Origin: an uncultured Polaribacter sp.
Lineage (GTDB): Bacteria; Bacteroidota; Bacteroidia; Flavobacteriales; Flavobacteriaceae
Direction: 5' to 3'
Length of the DNA: 64,000 bases
Assembly (NCBI RefSeq): GCF_947503855.1
Contig: NZ_CANNFF010000005.1
Location: forward strand, 1-64,000
The translations under genes were made by a program, and so were the position numbers. Numbering within the stretch: the stretch's first letter is position 1; the number at the start of each line of letters is the position of its first letter. Under the pieces are notes generated by a model. The model had not been told where the DNA came from. It was given only the letters and a program-made list of their open reading frames with translations, and ran no database searches. This document shows, one piece after another, positions 27,961-37,568 of the stretch.

Positions 27961-28413
27961 TTATAAAGTAACAGCTTCACCTCCTGCTGCTTCTATAGCT
28001 GCTTTGGCTGTTGCTGTAAATTTATGTACAGTTATATTTAATTTAGCTTTTAATTCTCCATTACCTAATATTTTTACTAGGTCATTTTTACCTGCTAATC
28101 TATTAGCAACAAGAATGTCTAAATTTACTGTATCTGTTATTTTTCCACTATCTACTAAAGATTGTAATTTATCTAAGTTGATTCCTTGATATTCCTTACG
28201 GTTAATATTTGTAAAACCAAATTTAGGTACACGTCTTTGAAGTGGCATTTGCCCACCTTCAAAACCAATCTTTCTAGAATAACCTGAACGAGATTTTGCT
28301 CCTTTGTGACCTCTGGTGGAAGTACCTCCATGTCCAGAACCTTCACCACGTGCAATTCTTTTCCCTTTTTTTACAGATCCTTCTGCCGGTGTTAAGTTAT
28401 GTAAACTACTCAT
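27961..28413 (-). CDS. rplO: 50S ribosomal protein L15
   Basis: 150 residues: MSSLHNLTPAEGSVKK, the Gly/Arg-rich GRGEGSGHGGTSTRGHKG-like stretch (RIARGEGSGHGGTSTRGHKG), FEGGQMPLQRRVPKFGF and a C-terminal globular part ending EAAGGEAVTL. A late assembly protein of the 50S subunit. Tight gaps on both sides. Confidence 0.97.
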   Translation of the reverse strand: MSSLHNLTPAEGSVKKGKRIARGEGSGHGGTSTRGHKGAKSRSGYSRKIGFEGGQMPLQRRVPKFGFTNINRKEYQGINLDKLQSLVDSGKITDTVNLDILVANRLAGKNDLVKILGNGELKAKLNITVHKFTATAKAAIEAAGGEAVTL

Positions 28414-28423
28414 TTTAAATATC

Positions 28424-28606
28424 TTATTTTAATTTCTCTACAGAAACTAAATGTGAAACTTTATTTACCATACCAACTATTGAAGGAGTTGCCTCATGCT
28501 CAACAGTTTGGTTTAATCTACGTAAACCTAATGCCTCTAAAGTTCTCTTTTGATTCTTTAAACGCCCGATTTGACTTTTTACTTGTGTAACTTTTATTTT
28601 TGCCAT
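28424..28606 (-). CDS. rpmD: 50S ribosomal protein L30
   Basis: 60 residues: [36 protein letters not shown] and [13 protein letters not shown], the compact uL30 fold. Usual place between rpsE and rplO. Confidence 0.96.
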   Translation of the reverse strand: MAKIKVTQVKSQIGRLKNQKRTLEALGLRRLNQTVEHEATPSIVGMVNKVSHLVSVEKLK

Positions 28607-28617
28607 CGTTCTTAGAT

Positions 28618-29139
28618 TTATCCGTTAAATACTTTTTCTAGAGATATACCTCTTTGCTTAGCAATAGAAGATGCGCTTCTTAACTGCAATAAAGCATCAA
28701 ATGTTGCTTTTACTGCATTATGGGGGTTTGATGACCCTTGAGACTTAGATAATACATCGTGTACACCTACAGACTCTAATACAATACGAACAGCACCACC
28801 GGCAATAACTCCTGTACCAGGAGAAGCAGGTTTGATGAATATTTTTGCTCCACCAAACTTTCCTTTTTGCTCATGAGGTAATGTACCTTCTAAAATTGGT
28901 ATTCTTACTAAATTTTTCTTTGCATCTTCGACAGCTTTTGCTATTGCAGAAGAAACATCTTTAGATTTTCCTAATCCGTGTCCAACAACTCCATTACCAT
29001 CACCAACAACAACAATTGCAGAGAAACCAAATGCTCTACCACCTTTTGTTACTTTGGTAACACGTTGTACACCTACTAATCTATCAACAAGCTCTAATCC
29101 GCTTGGTTTAACTCTTTCTACGTTTTTATAACCTTGCAT
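28618..29139 (-). CDS. rpsE: 30S ribosomal protein S5
   Basis: 173 residues. [39 protein letters not shown] (RNA-binding loop, about 38-58) and [15 protein letters not shown] are uS5 signatures. It lines the mRNA entry channel and contributes to decoding accuracy. Confidence 0.98.
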   Translation of the reverse strand: MQGYKNVERVKPSGLELVDRLVGVQRVTKVTKGGRAFGFSAIVVVGDGNGVVGHGLGKSKDVSSAIAKAVEDAKKNLVRIPILEGTLPHEQKGKFGGAKIFIKPASPGTGVIAGGAVRIVLESVGVHDVLSKSQGSSNPHNAVKATFDALLQLRSASSIAKQRGISLEKVFNG

Positions 29140-29145
29140 AATTTC

Positions 29146-29496
29146 TTAAAATTTTAAACCAGCTTCTCTTGCAGCTTCTGCTAATACTTTAACTCTACCA
29201 TGGTATAAATAACCATTTCTATCGAAAGCAATTGTTTCTAATCCAGCTTTAGTAGCTTTTTCTGCGATAGATTTACCTACTGCAGCTGCTGCTTCTGATT
29301 TAGAGTTTGCTTTAATATCTTTATCTCTAGATGAAACTGAAGCTAATGTTACTCCGTTTACATCGTCGACTATTTGAGCGTAAATTTCTTTGTTACTTCT
29401 ATAAACCGATAATCTTGGTTTGGTAGGAGTACCAGAAACAATCTTTCTGATTCTACGCTTTATTCTAGCTCTTCTTTCTAGCTTTGATAATGCCAT
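29146..29496 (-). CDS. rplR: 50S ribosomal protein L18
   Basis: 116 residues: [35 protein letters not shown] and the C-terminal [24 protein letters not shown]. Binds 5S rRNA with L5. Confidence 0.97.
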   Translation of the reverse strand: MALSKLERRARIKRRIRKIVSGTPTKPRLSVYRSNKEIYAQIVDDVNGVTLASVSSRDKDIKANSKSEAAAAVGKSIAEKATKAGLETIAFDRNGYLYHGRVKVLAEAAREAGLKF

Positions 29497-29508
29497 AATA
29501 TTATATGA

Positions 29509-30054
29509 TTATGCAGATTTACCTGCTTTTCTTCTTAATACTTCACCAACAAACTTAACACCTTTACCTTTATATGGTTCTGGGGTTCTGAAAGAGCGAA
29601 TCTTTGCAGCTATTTGACCAACTAATTGTTTGTCAAAAGAAGTTAATTTAATGATTGGGTTTTTCCCTTTTTCTGATACTGTTTCTACTTTAACTTCTGG
29701 AGCTAATTCTAAAACGATATTATGAGAGAAACCTAACGCTAAGTCAAGTTTTTGACCTTGGTTTGATGCTCTATAACCAACACCTACCAATTCTAATTCT
29801 TTGGTCCAACCTTTACTTACACCTTCAATCATATTACTGATTAAAGCTCTCATTAAACCATGTTGTGCTTTATGGTCTTTACTCTCTGAAGCTCTATCTA
29901 AAGTAATAACGCCATCTTCAATATTAATTGAAATACCATCAGAAATAGTTTGAGATAATTCTCCTAACTTTCCTTTTACTGTTATTACATTGTCTTTAAT
30001 GTTTACATCTACACCTTGTGAAATGTTAACGGGATTTTTTCCTATTCTACTCAT
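29509..30054 (-). CDS. rplF: 50S ribosomal protein L6
   Basis: 181 residues, two repeated alpha/beta domains. MSRIGKNPVNISQGVDV opens the first; GVGYRASNQGQKLDLALGFSH and the PEPYKGKGVKFVGEVLRRKAGK tail mark the second. Located near the GTPase-associated centre of the 50S subunit. Confidence 0.98.
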   Translation of the reverse strand: MSRIGKNPVNISQGVDVNIKDNVITVKGKLGELSQTISDGISINIEDGVITLDRASESKDHKAQHGLMRALISNMIEGVSKGWTKELELVGVGYRASNQGQKLDLALGFSHNIVLELAPEVKVETVSEKGKNPIIKLTSFDKQLVGQIAAKIRSFRTPEPYKGKGVKFVGEVLRRKAGKSA

Positions 30055-30064
30055 TTCTTAAAGA

Positions 30065-30463
30065 TTAATAAACATAACATAAAACTTCTCCTCCAACATT
30101 TTCTAGACGTGCTTTTTTGTTTGTCATTACACCTTTTGATGTAGAAACAATAGCAATACCTAGACCGTTAAGTACTCTTGGCATCTCAGAGGAACCAACA
30201 TACTTACGTAAACCAGGTGTACTGATTCGTTGAATTTTTCTAATTACTGACTCTTTTGTGTCTTTGTCATATTTTAAAGCTATTTTAATTGTACCCTGAA
30301 CTTTATCAGCGTTAAATTGATAACTTAAAATATACCCTTGATCAAACAAAATTTTAGTCATTTCCTTCTTCAAATTTGAAGCTGGAATTTCCACTACTCT
30401 GTGTCCTGCAGCTATAGCATTTCTTACTCTGGTAAGAAAATCTGCAATTGGATCTGTATACAT
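30065..30463 (-). CDS. rpsH: 30S ribosomal protein S8
   Basis: 132 residues: [18 protein letters not shown] at the start, [20 protein letters not shown] (about 84-103) and a C-terminal [12 protein letters not shown]...GGEVLCYVY. Binds helix 21 of 16S rRNA and is the known autogenous repressor of the spc operon in E. coli. Here it follows a 162-nt spacer with its own promoter-like box and a structured leader. Confidence 0.98.
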   Translation of the reverse strand: MYTDPIADFLTRVRNAIAAGHRVVEIPASNLKKEMTKILFDQGYILSYQFNADKVQGTIKIALKYDKDTKESVIRKIQRISTPGLRKYVGSSEMPRVLNGLGIAIVSTSKGVMTNKKARLENVGGEVLCYVY

Positions 30464-30484
30464 ATTTATTTAAATTGCGACTAC

Positions 30485-30536
30485 GGTTTTCAAAAATCTC
30501 TATTTCTACTACAGATTTCTCTGTGATTTTTGAACC
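30485..30536 (-). promoter_or_regulatory. candidate structured leader of rpsH
   Basis: On the minus strand TTCAAAAATC pairs with GATTTTTGAA, extended by GG/CC pairs with a bulge, and an inner ACAGA-GAAA-TCTGT hairpin sits inside. The whole fold is 52 nt and ends 21 nt before the S8 ATG. An RNA hairpin with an internal asymmetric loop next to rpsH invites an S8-binding interpretation, which is inference. Confidence 0.45.
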
Positions 30537-30579
30537 TTTAATCAGTTAACATTCTTATACTCAAAAAAAATAGAGCGTG

Positions 30580-30587
30580 CAAAGATA
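30580..30587 (-). promoter_or_regulatory. internal promoter box upstream of rpsH
   Basis: TATCTTTG followed by CA on the minus strand fits TAnnTTTG exactly. It lies in the spacer between rpsN and rpsH, giving a predicted leader of about 110 nt. No TTG is at the right -33 distance, so the promoter may be weak. Confidence 0.45.
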
Positions 30588-30625
30588 CACATTCTATTTT
30601 TATTTTAAAGATTTATTGATGTTTT

Positions 30626-30895
30626 CTACCAACTTGCTTTTTTAACACCTGGTATTAAACCTTGATTTGCCATTTCACGAAAAGTAACACGACTAATACC
30701 AAATTGTCTCATATATCCTTTTGGACGCCCTGTTAATTTACATCTGTTGTGTAATCTAATTGGAGAGGCATTTTTTGGTAATTTTTGCAAAGCTTCATAA
30801 TCTCCAGCTTCTTTTAAAGCTTTTCTTTTTTCAGCATATTTTGCAACTGTACGTTCTCTTTTACGCTCACGCGCTTTCATTGATTCTTTAGCCAT
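30626..30895 (-). CDS. rpsN: 30S ribosomal protein S14, zinc-free form
   Basis: 89 residues, the longer C-minus type of uS14: [56 protein letters not shown]. It has a single Cys, not the two CxxC pairs of the short zinc-binding form. Three nucleotides separate it from rplE. Confidence 0.97.
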   Translation of the reverse strand: MAKESMKARERKRERTVAKYAEKRKALKEAGDYEALQKLPKNASPIRLHNRCKLTGRPKGYMRQFGISRVTFREMANQGLIPGVKKASW

Positions 30896-30898
30896 TAT

Positions 30899-31450
30899 CT
30901 AATTTTTTTTAAATGGTAAACCTAGTTCTGCTAATAATGATTTTGCTTCTTTATCAGTGTCTGCAGATGTTACAAAAGTAATATCCATTCCATTGATTTT
31001 TTTAACTTGATCAATATTAATTTCTGGGTAAATGATTTGTTCAGTAATTCCTAAATTGTAATTACCTCTACCATCAAAACCGTTAGCTTTTATGCCGTTA
31101 AAATCTCTTACACGAGGTAAAGAAGCGGTAACTAATCTATCTAAAAACTCATACATTTTATCACCTCTTAACGTAACTTTTGCACCAATTGGCATTCCTT
31201 TACGTAATTTAAATGATGCAACGTCTTTTTTAGACATTGTAGAAATCGCTTTTTGACCTGTAATTGTAGTCAATTCTTCTACTGCATAATCTATTAATTT
31301 CTTGTCTGCAATTGCAGCACCAACACCTTTAGAAACAACTATTTTTTCTAATTTTGGTACTTGCATTACATTGTTATAACTGAATTCCTCAATAAGAGCT
31401 TTTATGACTCTTTCTTTGTATTCTGCTTTTAATCTTGGTACGTAACTCAT
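30899..31450 (-). CDS. rplE: 50S ribosomal protein L5
   Basis: 183 residues: [48 protein letters not shown] and [19 protein letters not shown]. Anchors 5S rRNA and contacts P-site tRNA and S13. Confidence 0.98.
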   Translation of the reverse strand: MSYVPRLKAEYKERVIKALIEEFSYNNVMQVPKLEKIVVSKGVGAAIADKKLIDYAVEELTTITGQKAISTMSKKDVASFKLRKGMPIGAKVTLRGDKMYEFLDRLVTASLPRVRDFNGIKANGFDGRGNYNLGITEQIIYPEINIDQVKKINGMDITFVTSADTDKEAKSLLAELGLPFKKN

Positions 31451-31458
31451 GATTATTC

Positions 31459-31761
31459 TTATTTTTTAGTTTTTTTAGAGATTCTAGTTTTAGCATCTCC
31501 ATCAACTTTATAACCTACTCTTACAGCAACACCATCTTCTACTAACATAACATTAGATATATGAAGTGAAGCTTCTTTTTTTACAATACCACCTTGAGGA
31601 TTTTGAGCACTTGGTTTGGTATGCTTAGAAACTAAGTTTACACCTTCTACCAATACTCTATCTTTATCTTTTATGATTTGTAAAACCTTACCTTCAGATC
31701 CTTTATGATCTCCTGCAATAACTTTTACAGTATCTCCTGACTTTAATTTAAACTTCTTCAT
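31459..31761 (-). CDS. rplX: 50S ribosomal protein L24
   Basis: 100 residues with a KOW motif near the start ([20 protein letters not shown], residues 7-26) and the [17 protein letters not shown] segment. An assembly initiator of the 50S subunit. Confidence 0.97.
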   Translation of the reverse strand: MKKFKLKSGDTVKVIAGDHKGSEGKVLQIIKDKDRVLVEGVNLVSKHTKPSAQNPQGGIVKKEASLHISNVMLVEDGVAVRVGYKVDGDAKTRISKKTKK

Positions 31762-31772
31762 TTTATGATAAT

Positions 31773-32141
31773 TTAAAGCACTTCAGGTGCTAATGATACT
31801 ATTTTCATGAATTGTTTCTCACGAAGTTCACGGGCAACAGGTCCAAATACACGTGTTCCTCTCATTTCCTCTGTAGGGTTTAAAAGAACACAAGCATTGT
31901 CATCAAATCTGATATATGACCCATCTTTACGTCTTACTTCTTTTTTAGTTCTTACAACAACTGCTCTAGATACTTGACCTTTTTTTACAGTTCCGTTAGG
32001 AGTTGCAGATTTAACACTTACTACAATCTTGTCGCCAATGCTTGCGTAACGTTTTTTTGTACCTCCTAAAACTCTAATAACTAAAACTTCTTTAGCTCCA
32101 GTATTATCTGCTACTTTTAATCTTGATTCTGTCTGTAACAT
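31773..32141 (-). CDS. rplN: 50S ribosomal protein L14
   Basis: 122 residues: [54 protein letters not shown] and [14 protein letters not shown]. Forms intersubunit bridges. One nucleotide separates it from the rpsQ stop. Confidence 0.98.
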   Translation of the reverse strand: MLQTESRLKVADNTGAKEVLVIRVLGGTKKRYASIGDKIVVSVKSATPNGTVKKGQVSRAVVVRTKKEVRRKDGSYIRFDDNACVLLNPTEEMRGTRVFGPVARELREKQFMKIVSLAPEVL

Positions 32142-32142
32142 A

Positions 32143-32400
32143 TTATTTAGCTCTTTCTAGGATTTCTACTAATCTCCAACGTTTAGATTTACTCATAGGT
32201 CTTGTTTCCATGATTCTAACAGTATCTCCTTCGTTGCAATCATTCTGTTCGTCGTGTGCAACGTACTTCTTAGTCTTTAATACGAACTTTCCGTACATTG
32301 GGTGTTTTACTCTTTTAGTTTCAGAAACAACAATAGATTTTTCCATTTTGTTACTAGAAACAACACCAATTCTCTCTTTTCTAAGATTTCTTTTTTCCAT
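32143..32400 (-). CDS. rpsQ: 30S ribosomal protein S17
   Basis: 85 residues of the OB-fold uS17: [37 protein letters not shown] and [18 protein letters not shown]. An early 16S 5'-domain binder. Confidence 0.97.
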   Translation of the reverse strand: MEKRNLRKERIGVVSSNKMEKSIVVSETKRVKHPMYGKFVLKTKKYVAHDEQNDCNEGDTVRIMETRPMSKSKRWRLVEILERAK

Positions 32401-32420
32401 CTTTAAAACTGACTATAGAA

Positions 32421-32612
32421 TTATTGTAATTCTCTTTTTGTTAATTCTGTTGCAATTCTTGCTACAGTTCTTCTTAAGCTTCTCAATTGCAATGGGTTCT
32501 CTAAAGGAGTTATTGCATGAGCCATCTTAAGATCAGTATAATTCTTTTGCAACGCTCCAAGCTTTTCATTAAGATCGGCTATAGATAATTCTTTGATTTC
32601 TGATTGTTTCAT
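32421..32612 (-). CDS. rpmC: 50S ribosomal protein L29
   Basis: 63 residues: MKQSEIKELSIADLNEKL, then LKMAHAITPLENPLQLRSLRRTVARI-type helix (about 28-53). A two-helix protein by the exit tunnel. Between rplP and rpsQ as usual. Confidence 0.95.
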   Translation of the reverse strand: MKQSEIKELSIADLNEKLGALQKNYTDLKMAHAITPLENPLQLRSLRRTVARIATELTKRELQ

Positions 32613-32623
32613 TATATATAGAA

Positions 32624-33055
32624 TTAAGCGTTAATATCAAAATCTCTTGCGATCACAAACTTCGTTCTTACAGGAAGTTTCTGTGCAGCTAAACGTAAAG
32701 CTTCCTTTGCAACATCCATTGGTACTCCACCAACTTCAAACAAAATTCTACCTGGTTTAATTACTGCAACAAAATGATCTGGTGCACCCTTACCTTTACC
32801 CATACGTACCTCTAAAGGCTTTTTAGTGATAGGCTTGTCTGGAAATATTTTAATCCAAAGTTGCCCCTCTCTTTTCATATGACGTGTTGCCGCGATACGA
32901 GCTGCTTCAATTTGACGTGAAGTTAATAAGTTCTGGTCTAAAGATTTGATACCAAACATACCATTAGATAGTTGGTTTCCTCTTTGAGAATTCCCAGTCA
33001 TATTCCCTTTCGCCTTCTGTACCTTACGGTATTTTACTCTTTTTGGCTGTAACAT
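32624..33055 (-). CDS. rplP: 50S ribosomal protein L16
   Basis: 143 residues: [17 protein letters not shown], the [20 protein letters not shown] region, [19 protein letters not shown] and [17 protein letters not shown]. Binds near the A-site tRNA elbow. Confidence 0.98.
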   Translation of the reverse strand: MLQPKRVKYRKVQKAKGNMTGNSQRGNQLSNGMFGIKSLDQNLLTSRQIEAARIAATRHMKREGQLWIKIFPDKPITKKPLEVRMGKGKGAPDHFVAVIKPGRILFEVGGVPMDVAKEALRLAAQKLPVRTKFVIARDFDINA

Positions 33056-33076
33056 TTTTAATTTCTAATTTAAAAA

Positions 33077-33796
33077 TTATTTTCTTCTACGAGGTTGACG
33101 TTTAGATCTATCACCACCTTTACCACCAGATTGCTTCTTAGACAATCCTACTAAAGGAGATAATTCTCTTTTACCATAAACTTCGCCTTTCATGATCCAT
33201 ACTTTCACACCTAATCTTCCGTATGTAGTATGAGCCTCTACAAGAGCATAATCAATATCTGCTCTAAAAGTAGAAAGAGGAATTCTACCTTCTTTAAAAT
33301 GCTCTGAACGTGCCATTTCAGCACCGTTTAAACGTCCTGAAATTTGAATTTTAATTCCTTCAGCGTTCATACGCATAGTTGCAGCAATTGCCATTTTAAT
33401 TGCTCTCTTATAAGAAATTCTGTTTTCTATTTGACGAGCAACACTTGTTGCTACTAATCTTGCATCCAATTCTGGACGTTTGATTTCGAAAATATTAATT
33501 TGAACTTCTTTACCCGTAATTTTTTTAAGCTCTTCTTTTAACTTGTCTACCTCTTGACCTCCTTTACCAATAATGATACCTGGACGTGCTGTAGTGATAG
33601 TAACGGTTACAAGTTTTAAAGTACGCTCTATAATTACTCTTGATACACTTGCTTTAGATAATCTAGCATGAATATACTTTCTTATCTTATCATCTTCTGC
33701 AATTTTATCTCCGTAGTCATTACCACCGTACCAGTTAGATTCCCAACCTCTGATGATTCCTAATCGATTTCCTATTGGATTCGTTTTTTGTCCCAT
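33077..33796 (-). CDS. rpsC: 30S ribosomal protein S3
   Basis: 239 residues: [18 protein letters not shown], a KH domain with the [14 protein letters not shown] loop (about 74-87), and [25 protein letters not shown] C-terminal half followed by a basic tail. Forms the mRNA entry tunnel with S4 and S5. Confidence 0.98.
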   Translation of the reverse strand: MGQKTNPIGNRLGIIRGWESNWYGGNDYGDKIAEDDKIRKYIHARLSKASVSRVIIERTLKLVTVTITTARPGIIIGKGGQEVDKLKEELKKITGKEVQINIFEIKRPELDARLVATSVARQIENRISYKRAIKMAIAATMRMNAEGIKIQISGRLNGAEMARSEHFKEGRIPLSTFRADIDYALVEAHTTYGRLGVKVWIMKGEVYGKRELSPLVGLSKKQSGGKGGDRSKRQPRRRK

Positions 33797-33807
33797 TTCT
33801 ACTTAGA

Positions 33808-34212
33808 TTAATTACTTAAATTTTTACTTCCTAACTCTAAAGTAACGTGATTAGAACGCTTACGAATTCTATGAGCACGTCCTTGTGGAGCTGGTCTTAG
33901 TCTTTTTAACATTCCTGCACTATCTACGCAAATAGTTTTTACGTATAATCCAGCATCTTCTATTGTTGCATCTTCGTTTTTAGCTTGCCAGTTTGCAATT
34001 GCAGACATTAACAATTTTTCTAAATTTCTAGATGCTTCTTTAGGACTGAATTTTAAGATTTGTAGTGCTTTTTCAACTTCTACACCTCTTACTTGATCTG
34101 CTACTAAACGCATTTTTCTTGGTGATGTAGGACAGTTAGTAAGCTTTGCAAAAGCACGTTGCTTTCTAGCTTCTTTTAACTGATCTGCCATATTTTTTTT
34201 ACGAACTCCCAT
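33808..34212 (-). CDS. rplV: 50S ribosomal protein L22
   Basis: 134 residues: [19 protein letters not shown], the extended hairpin that reaches the exit tunnel ([21 protein letters not shown], split in conserved parts), and [18 protein letters not shown]. An N-terminal extension of about 20 residues ([11 protein letters not shown]) precedes the core; the second Met at residue 8 is an alternative start. Confidence 0.96.
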   Translation of the reverse strand: MGVRKKNMADQLKEARKQRAFAKLTNCPTSPRKMRLVADQVRGVEVEKALQILKFSPKEASRNLEKLLMSAIANWQAKNEDATIEDAGLYVKTICVDSAGMLKRLRPAPQGRAHRIRKRSNHVTLELGSKNLSN

Positions 34213-34218
34213 TGCCTA

Positions 34219-34497
34219 CTATTTTTTACCTTTATTTTTTGCACCAGCGTGTCCTCTAAAAGAACGAGTTGGTGAAAATTCGCCTAATTTGTGCCCTACC
34301 ATGTTTTCTGTAACATATACTGGTACAAACTGTCGCCCATTATGAACTGCAATTGTTTGCCCTACAAAATCTGGTGTAATCATACTTGCTCTTGACCAAG
34401 TTTTAATTACTGTTTTGTTACCAGCTTCTACATTAGCTAACACTTTTTTCTCTAATTTATAGTGAACGTAAGGTCCTTTTTTTAATGATCTTGCCAT
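34219..34497 (-). CDS. rpsS: 30S ribosomal protein S19
   Basis: 92 residues: [59 protein letters not shown] (conserved pieces about 51-73) and a basic tail. Lies in the 30S head and bridges to the 50S subunit. Confidence 0.98.
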   Translation of the reverse strand: MARSLKKGPYVHYKLEKKVLANVEAGNKTVIKTWSRASMITPDFVGQTIAVHNGRQFVPVYVTENMVGHKLGEFSPTRSFRGHAGAKNKGKK

Positions 34498-34503
34498 AAC
34501 TTA

Positions 34504-35328
34504 TTATTTCTTTCTACGTTCTAAAATATACTTATTACTAGCTTTTGTCTTAGATCTAGTCTTAAATCCTTTAGCAGGTATACCGTTTCTAGATCTTGGA
34601 TGACCTCCAGAAGAACGTCCTTCTCCACCACCCATTGGGTGATCTACTGGGTTCATTCTAACTGCATTTGTTCTTGGTCTTCTACCTAACCATCTAGATC
34701 TACCCGCTTTACCAGAAACAAGTAATTGGTGATCTGAATTAGATACAACTCCAATTGTTGCCATACAAGTTAACAAGATATATCTTGTTTCACCAGAAGG
34801 TAATTTAACCGTTGCATATTTACCTTCTCTTGCCATTAACTGTGCAAAAGAACCTGCAGAACGTGCCATAACAGCACCTTGACCAGGGCGTAATTCTATA
34901 CAAGAAATAGTAGTTCCTAAAGGAATTTCATTTAATGTCATTGCATTTCCAATCTCTGGTGCAACACCTTCTCCTGAAATAACTGTTTGACCTACTTTTA
35001 AACCGTTTTGTGCAATTACATAACGCTTTTCTCCATCAGCATAACTTAATAGTGCAATAAAAGCTGTACGATTTGGATCGTACTCTATTGTTTTTACTGT
35101 TGCAGGAACACCTTGCTTATCTCTTTTAAAATCGATAAGACGGTATTTTTGTTTATGACCACCACCAATATTACGTGTTGTCATTCTTCCCTGATTGTTT
35201 CGACCTCCAGATCTTTTTTTCGGAACAAGTAAACTTTTTTCCGGCTTATCAGTTGTTATGGTGTCGAACCCATTTACAACTCTAAAACGCTGACCTGGTG
35301 TTATTGGTTTTAATTTTCTAACTGACAT
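34504..35328 (-). CDS. rplB: 50S ribosomal protein L2
   Basis: 274 residues: [46 protein letters not shown] and the near-universal [15 protein letters not shown] with the conserved His used in peptidyl-transferase-centre support. Ends with a basic tail. Standard length. Confidence 0.98.
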   Translation of the reverse strand: MSVRKLKPITPGQRFRVVNGFDTITTDKPEKSLLVPKKRSGGRNNQGRMTTRNIGGGHKQKYRLIDFKRDKQGVPATVKTIEYDPNRTAFIALLSYADGEKRYVIAQNGLKVGQTVISGEGVAPEIGNAMTLNEIPLGTTISCIELRPGQGAVMARSAGSFAQLMAREGKYATVKLPSGETRYILLTCMATIGVVSNSDHQLLVSGKAGRSRWLGRRPRTNAVRMNPVDHPMGGGEGRSSGGHPRSRNGIPAKGFKTRSKTKASNKYILERRKK

Positions 35329-35339
35329 TTTTGTCTTTC

Positions 35340-35630
35340 TTAAAGATTGTTATAAAAATCAATACTTTCTCCTTCTGCTAATTGTACAATAGCTTTTTTG
35401 TATCCGCTTTTAATACCAGTAACTAAACCTTTTTTAGTAAACTTTGTATTTCTTTTAATTGGATAGTTTAAAGTTTTTACACTAGAAATAGAAACACCAT
35501 AAGCTGTTTCTACAGCATGCTTGATTTCTACTTTATTAGCGTTACTATCTACAACAAACGCATAACGATTATATAATTCACTATCGTTTGTAGCTTTTTC
35601 CGTAATAATAGGTTTTATTAAAATACTCAT
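35340..35630 (-). CDS. rplW: 50S ribosomal protein L23
   Basis: 96 residues: [36 protein letters not shown] and a short lysine-rich loop ([10 protein letters not shown]). Docking site at the exit tunnel for trigger factor and SRP. Confidence 0.97.
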   Translation of the reverse strand: MSILIKPIITEKATNDSELYNRYAFVVDSNANKVEIKHAVETAYGVSISSVKTLNYPIKRNTKFTKKGLVTGIKSGYKKAIVQLAEGESIDFYNNL

Positions 35631-35636
35631 GAATCC

Positions 35637-36266
35637 CTATTTGCTTAAGTTTGTATTAATACCTTCTAAAGATCCTTCTGTAATAATTACTTTATTAGCG
35701 TTTAAAACACCATAAGTATTAATTTCTGAAGCTTTGATTACTTTAGAGTTTTTTAAATTACGTGATGATAAATACACATTTGTATTTTCATTATCTAAAA
35801 CAAACAAAGATTTTTTAGTATCTAACTGTAATGCTTTTAAAACATTAACGAAGTTTTTTGTTTTTGGATTTTCAAAATTAAAATCTTCTACAACAACTAA
35901 ATTTTTATCGTTTGCTTGTATACTTAAAGCAGACTTACGTGCTAAACGCTTTAAGTTTTTATTCAATTTAAAAGAATAATTTCTTGGTCTTGGACCGAAC
36001 ATACGACCTCCACCTCTAAAAACACCAGACTTGATAGAACCTGCTCTTGCAGTACCAGTACCTTTTTGTTTTTTTATCTTTCTTGTAGAACCTGATATTT
36101 CAGCTCTTTCTTTAGATTTATGTGTTCCTTGACGTTGGTTTGCCAAGTATTGTTTTACATCTAAATAAATAGCATGATCATTAGGCTCAATTCCGAATAC
36201 ATCTTTAGAAAGTTCAACTTTTCTACCTGTATCTTTTCCTGTAATATCTAAAACTGCTACTTTCAT
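35637..36266 (-). CDS. rplD: 50S ribosomal protein L4
   Basis: 209 residues: [54 protein letters not shown] (exit-tunnel loop) and [17 protein letters not shown]. The start ATG overlaps the rplC stop by one base (TAATG), so the two are translationally coupled. L4 is the classical feedback regulator of the S10 operon in enterobacteria. Confidence 0.97.
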   Translation of the reverse strand: MKVAVLDITGKDTGRKVELSKDVFGIEPNDHAIYLDVKQYLANQRQGTHKSKERAEISGSTRKIKKQKGTGTARAGSIKSGVFRGGGRMFGPRPRNYSFKLNKNLKRLARKSALSIQANDKNLVVVEDFNFENPKTKNFVNVLKALQLDTKKSLFVLDNENTNVYLSSRNLKNSKVIKASEINTYGVLNANKVIITEGSLEGINTNLSK

Positions 36267-36883
36267 TATTTCTGAATAGTTACAAAAGCATTTTTGTGTC
36301 CAGGAACAGCTCCTTTAACAACAAGTAGGTTCTTTTCAGCAACTACTTTTAATACTCTTAAGTTTTGTACTTTCACTTTATCTCCACCCATTCTTCCTGC
36401 CATACGCATTCCTTTGAATACTCTTGCAGGATAAGATGCAGCTCCAATAGAACCTGGTGCTCTTAAACGGTTATGTTGACCATGTGTAGCTTGACCAACC
36501 CCACCAAATCCGTGACGTTTTACTACACCTTGAAAACCTTTTCCTTTAGAAACTCCAGAAACATCTACAAACTCTCCTTCTACGAAGTGCTCTACTGTAA
36601 TAGAGTCTCCAAGTTTGTACTCTTCTTCAAACCCTTGGAATTCAACGACTTTCTTCTTAGCAGTTGTGCCAGCTTTTTTAAAGTGACCATCTAACGCTTT
36701 GTTAGAACTTTTTGCTTTTTTGTCATCGAAACCAAGTTGCAACGCATTGTATCCGTCAACCTCTTCGGTTCTGACTTGGGTAACAACGCATGGACCTGCT
36801 TCAATTACTGTACAAGGAATATTTTTCCCGTTTTCATCAAATAAGCTGGTCATTCCAATTTTTCTTCCTATTAACCCAGACAT
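36266..36883 (-). CDS. rplC: 50S ribosomal protein L3
   Basis: 205 residues: [18 protein letters not shown], the [15 protein letters not shown] loop near the peptidyl transferase centre (about 113-127), [15 protein letters not shown] and [15 protein letters not shown]. It is the first gene after a promoter at 37113-37142 and a ~220-nt leader, separated from rpsJ by a terminator. Confidence 0.98.
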   Translation of the reverse strand: MSGLIGRKIGMTSLFDENGKNIPCTVIEAGPCVVTQVRTEEVDGYNALQLGFDDKKAKSSNKALDGHFKKAGTTAKKKVVEFQGFEEEYKLGDSITVEHFVEGEFVDVSGVSKGKGFQGVVKRHGFGGVGQATHGQHNRLRAPGSIGAASYPARVFKGMRMAGRMGGDKVKVQNLRVLKVVAEKNLLVVKGAVPGHKNAFVTIQK

Positions 36884-37112
36884 TTAGTTAAAATTTTAGA
36901 CGAATAGATAAATTTTCCAGCGCGTCTAATTAATATTATTTTTTTGAAACGATAGTTTCTAAAATCCTTTGAGTTTCTTTCAAAAAAAACAGCGCAAAAC
37001 AAATTCAACGCTGATTTTGTTTTTCCGTTTTTCCTTCGCGAAACGCTCTGGACATGTTACCATTACTGAAATTTAATTCAGAAACAGCCTAACCCTACTC
37101 TATTTCGGGTTG
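36884..37112 (-). promoter_or_regulatory. long leader of the rplC-led operon
   Basis: About 220 nt lie between the predicted transcript start and the L3 ATG with no coding sequence visible. Inverted repeats are present, for example CAGCG (36990-36994) with CGCTG (37009-37013), and CTGAA/TTCAG near 37066-37081. A long non-coding leader ahead of L3-L4 is where L4-dependent control of S10 operons works in gamma-proteobacteria; an analogous element here is an inference. Confidence 0.45.
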
Positions 37113-37142
37113 CAAAAGTATTAAAAACTTTCGGTTTAACAA
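37113..37142 (-). promoter_or_regulatory. promoter of the rplC-rplQ operon
   Basis: On the minus strand TTG (37140-37142) and TACTTTTG (37113-37120) are separated by 19 nt, an exact consensus match. The -33 TTG falls in the loop of the rpsJ terminator and the -7 box starts just after its T-run, so terminator and promoter overlap physically. Confidence 0.72.
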
Positions 37143-37158
37143 AATTAAACCGAAAGTT
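37126..37158 (-). terminator. terminator of rpsL-rpsG-fusA-rpsJ
   Basis: A 14-bp perfect stem (37126-37139 with 37145-37158, loop of 5 nt) is followed on the minus strand by five T residues. It lies 87 nt past the rpsJ stop and ends the str-type operon before rplC. Confidence 0.8.
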
Positions 37159-37244
37159 ATGTACTTTTTGATTTTAATTTAGATTCTAAATCAAGATCGG
37201 TATGTAATCAACTTCACACTTTTCTCAAGAAAAGTAACGTTGCA

Positions 37245-37550
37245 TTACACTTTAATTTCCACTTCAACACCACTTGGTAATTCAAGTTTCATTAGAGCAT
37301 CAATAGTCTTTGAAGAAGAACTATAAATATCTAATAATCTTTTGTAAGCAGCTAATTGAAATTGCTCTCTTGATTTTTTATTTACGTGCGGAGAACGCAA
37401 TACTGTAAATATTTTTTTATGTGTTGGCAAAGGTATTGGTCCGTTTACTACAGCACCAGTACTTTTTACCGTCTTTACAATTTTTTCAGCAGATTTATCT
37501 ACTAAATTGTAATCGTAAGACTTTAATTTTATTCTAATTTTTTGACTCAT
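37245..37550 (-). CDS. rpsJ: 30S ribosomal protein S10 (NusE)
   Basis: 101 residues: [50 protein letters not shown] in conserved parts (about 37-64), and a C-terminal VEIKV. Also the NusE antitermination factor. In this genome it is the last gene of the fusA operon, not the head of the rplC operon. Confidence 0.98.
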   Translation of the reverse strand: MSQKIRIKLKSYDYNLVDKSAEKIVKTVKSTGAVVNGPIPLPTHKKIFTVLRSPHVNKKSREQFQLAAYKRLLDIYSSSSKTIDALMKLELPSGVEVEIKV

Positions 37551-37568
37551 CTTGTATAATTTAGTAGG

